NCBI GenBank assembly: GCA_023384025.1
Contig: JAHDXX010000153.1
Span: 1 to 7,780, forward strand
Source of the DNA: Sphingomonadaceae bacterium
GTDB taxonomy: Bacteria > Pseudomonadota > Alphaproteobacteria > Sphingomonadales > Sphingomonadaceae
Direction of reading: 5' to 3'
Length of the DNA: 7,780 bases
Shown here: in pieces, positions 6,871 through 7,780 of the stretch
Numbering within the stretch: position 1 is the stretch's first letter
How the letters are laid out: each line of letters begins with the position of its first letter
Program-made: the position numbers and the translations under genes
Notes under the pieces: generated by a model
Database searches by the model: none
What the model was told of the DNA's origin: nothing
Seen by the model: only the letters and a program-made list of their open reading frames with translations

Positions 6871-6888
6871 AGGAGTCCCTTTCAAATC

Positions 6889-6905
6889 ATGCATCACTGA
6901 TACAT
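6889..6905. promoter_or_regulatory. Predicted NsrR operator, copy 1 (near truncated haemoglobin start)
   Basis: ATGCATCACTGATACAT matches 12 of 16 defined positions of the NsrR palindrome ATGYATTT-N-AAATRCAT, including both outer hexamers (ATGCAT and ATACAT). It lies 18 bp upstream of the globin ATG, where a bound repressor would block transcription of the globin-DUF1971-hmp operon. The consensus is from gamma- and betaproteobacteria; its use here is inferred. Confidence 0.6.
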
Positions 6906-6925
6906 CTATACCTTCAGTCAAAAAC

Positions 6926-6942
6926 ATGCAATACAAATACAT
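6926..6942. promoter_or_regulatory. Predicted NsrR operator, copy 2 (near nsrR start)
   Basis: ATGCAATACAAATACAT matches 14 of 16 defined positions of the NsrR palindrome, with C and G flanks that extend the symmetry by a base pair each side. It lies 18 bp upstream of the nsrR ATG, just ahead of the -10-like GATTAT at 6943-6948, so it is well placed for autorepression. Its centre is 37 bp from that of copy 1. Confidence 0.7.
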
Positions 6943-6948
6943 GATTAT
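6943..6948 (+). promoter_or_regulatory. Possible -10 element of nsrR (short-leader or leaderless transcript)
   Basis: GATTAT lies 12 bp before the nsrR ATG. If used, transcription would begin within a few bases of the start codon. The absence of a clear ribosome site before ATG 6961 agrees with this. No convincing -35 hexamer is seen at 16-18 bp. Confidence 0.3.
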
Positions 6949-6960
6949 GCACACAGGCCC

Positions 6961-7395
6961 ATGCGACTGACGCGCTACACCGATTACGCCATGCGGGTTC
7001 TGCTCTATCTCGGGCAGGAACCGGAGCGTCTGTGTTCCATCGCCGAGATCGCGCGCGGCTATGGCATCTCGCAGAACCACCTGATGAAAGTGGTGAATGA
7101 CCTTGTGAAGTCAGGTTATCTGGAAAGCGTGAGGGGCCGCAACGGCGGCATCCGGCTGTCGCGCCCGACCAGCACCATCAATGTCGGCGCGCTTATCCGC
7201 CACACCGAGGACAGTTTCGAACTGGTGGAGTGCGGTTCGTGCATCATCGGCGGAGCCTGCGGCCTGACCGGCGTTCTCGATGAAGCCCTTCATGCCTTTC
7301 TGTCCGTGCTGGACGGCTATTCGCTGGCCGATGTCATTGCGCGCAAGGGCGACTTCAGGAGCCTGCTGGCGGTATCGTCAAGGGAGGATCGATGA
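6961..7395 (+). CDS. nsrR: NsrR, NO-sensing Rrf2-family repressor
   Basis: This 144-residue protein is an Rrf2-family winged-helix repressor whose Fe-S cluster is destroyed by NO, releasing DNA. The opening MRLTRYTDYAMRVLLYL, the recognition region YGISQNHLMKVVNDL (34-48) and the wing RGRNGGIRL (58-66) closely follow E. coli NsrR. Cys91, Cys94 and Cys100 provide the three cluster ligands. Asp8 matches the position of the fourth ligand (Asp8) known in Streptomyces coelicolor NsrR. The C-terminal YSLADVI helix also matches. The first two cysteines are two residues apart (CX2CX5C) rather than four as in E. coli, which is a variant but not disabling. IscR is unlikely given the NsrR-like sequence and the NO-detoxification neighbours. 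The ATG start has no clear ribosome site. The gene is divergent from the globin-DUF1971-hmp operon and overlaps the next gene by 4 nt. Confidence 0.92.
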   Translation: MRLTRYTDYAMRVLLYLGQEPERLCSIAEIARGYGISQNHLMKVVNDLVKSGYLESVRGRNGGIRLSRPTSTINVGALIRHTEDSFELVECGSCIIGGACGLTGVLDEALHAFLSVLDGYSLADVIARKGDFRSLLAVSSREDR

Positions 7396-7780
7396 GGGCT
7401 GATTTTGATCGCGCCGAAGCCTTTGCAAAGCGCTTCTGCTTGCGGATTCCAATCCTTCTGGCCCCTATGGCCGGAGCCTGCCCGCCTTCGCTCTCGATTG
7501 CCGTGGCCAATGCCGGAGGTCTTGGAGCCTGCGGCGCACTGAGAATGTCGCCCGATGCGATTGCCGACTGGGCGCGGGAAGTCAGGACGCACAGCAACGG
7601 TGCGTTCCAGATGAACCTGTGGATTCCCGATCCTGCGCCGACGCGCGATGCGGAACGCGAAGCCCGCCTCCGCAGCTTTCTCGGGCAGTGGGGCCCGGAT
7701 GTGCCCGCGGATGCAGGCGATGCCGAGGAATTCGATTTCGAGGCGCAATGCGATGCGCTGATTGCCTCCGGCGCTCCGGC
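7392..7780 (+). CDS. Nitronate monooxygenase (NMO / 2-nitropropane dioxygenase family), N-terminal part
   Basis: The first 129 residues are present; the gene runs off the window. IPILLAPMAGACPPSLSIAVANAGGLGACG (about 19-48) is the first strand and FMN-binding loop of the TIM-barrel nitronate monooxygenase family. FQMNLWIPDP (about 72-81) is the next conserved strand, with the family's 'NLW' signature. These flavoenzymes oxidise alkyl nitronates such as propionate 3-nitronate to carbonyl compounds and nitrite. GGGAGGA sits about 4 nt before the ATG, and ATGA joins the start to the nsrR stop, so the two genes are one operon and the enzyme is probably induced by NO. Enoyl-ACP reductase FabK is related in fold, but the NLW motif favours NMO. 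The catalytic His lies beyond the window and cannot be checked. Confidence 0.85.
   Translation, partial: MRADFDRAEAFAKRFCLRIPILLAPMAGACPPSLSIAVANAGGLGACGALRMSPDAIADWAREVRTHSNGAFQMNLWIPDPAPTRDAEREARLRSFLGQWGPDVPADAGDAEEFDFEAQCDALIASGAP

Noticed and set aside
6871..7080. Upstream extension of the truncated haemoglobin frame
   Set aside because: The extension would run antisense through nsrR and the operators. The ribosome site and globin homology both place the start at 6870.

Overview
The window is GC-rich DNA that most resembles an alphaproteobacterium of the Sphingomonadales type (Novosphingobium, Erythrobacter or Sphingomonas). This is inferred from codon use, the form of the membrane-bound LytTR regulator and the overall protein style, not from a marker gene. 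I see no rRNA, tRNA, CRISPR array, insertion sequence or integrase. No gene-free stretch exceeds about 210 bases.

Left half (1-4465) looks like a carbohydrate or cell-surface locus. It begins with the 3' end of a membrane-protein gene on the plus strand (3-167). Facing it on the minus strand is a two-gene operon, read right to left: a predicted lipoprotein with beta-propeller-like motifs (3485-1815), then, overlapping by 4 nt, a heparanase/beta-glucuronidase-like GH79 glycosidase that also carries a lipoprotein-type signal (1818-226). Divergent from this operon is a membrane-anchored LytTR regulator (about 3692-4465). The 206-bp divergent region between them holds a 10-bp direct repeat 54 bp apart and a TTGAC-N2-GTCAA inverted repeat, both plausible regulatory sites.

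Middle (4466-4973): a possible 33-residue hydrophobic peptide gene ends inside the GTG start of an unrecognised 130-residue soluble protein. The last 43 bases of the latter gene overlap, tail to tail, the 3' end of hmp.

Right half (4931-7780) is a nitric-oxide / nitrosative-stress locus. The minus-strand operon encodes a group III truncated haemoglobin, a small DUF1971 (YeaR-like, cupin-fold) protein and a flavohaemoglobin (Hmp, NO dioxygenase). Divergent from it is an NsrR repressor of the Rrf2 family with three cysteines for an Fe-S cluster, overlapped 4 nt by the start of a nitronate monooxygenase gene that runs off the window. The 90-bp region between the two operons contains two 17-bp sites close to the NsrR operator known from gamma- and betaproteobacteria (14/16 and 12/16 matches). 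The likely logic is that NsrR represses both itself with the nitronate monooxygenase gene and the divergent globin-DUF1971-hmp operon until NO damages its cluster.

The least-described parts are the NsrR-nitronate monooxygenase pairing and the LytTR-controlled propeller-lipoprotein/GH79 pair.
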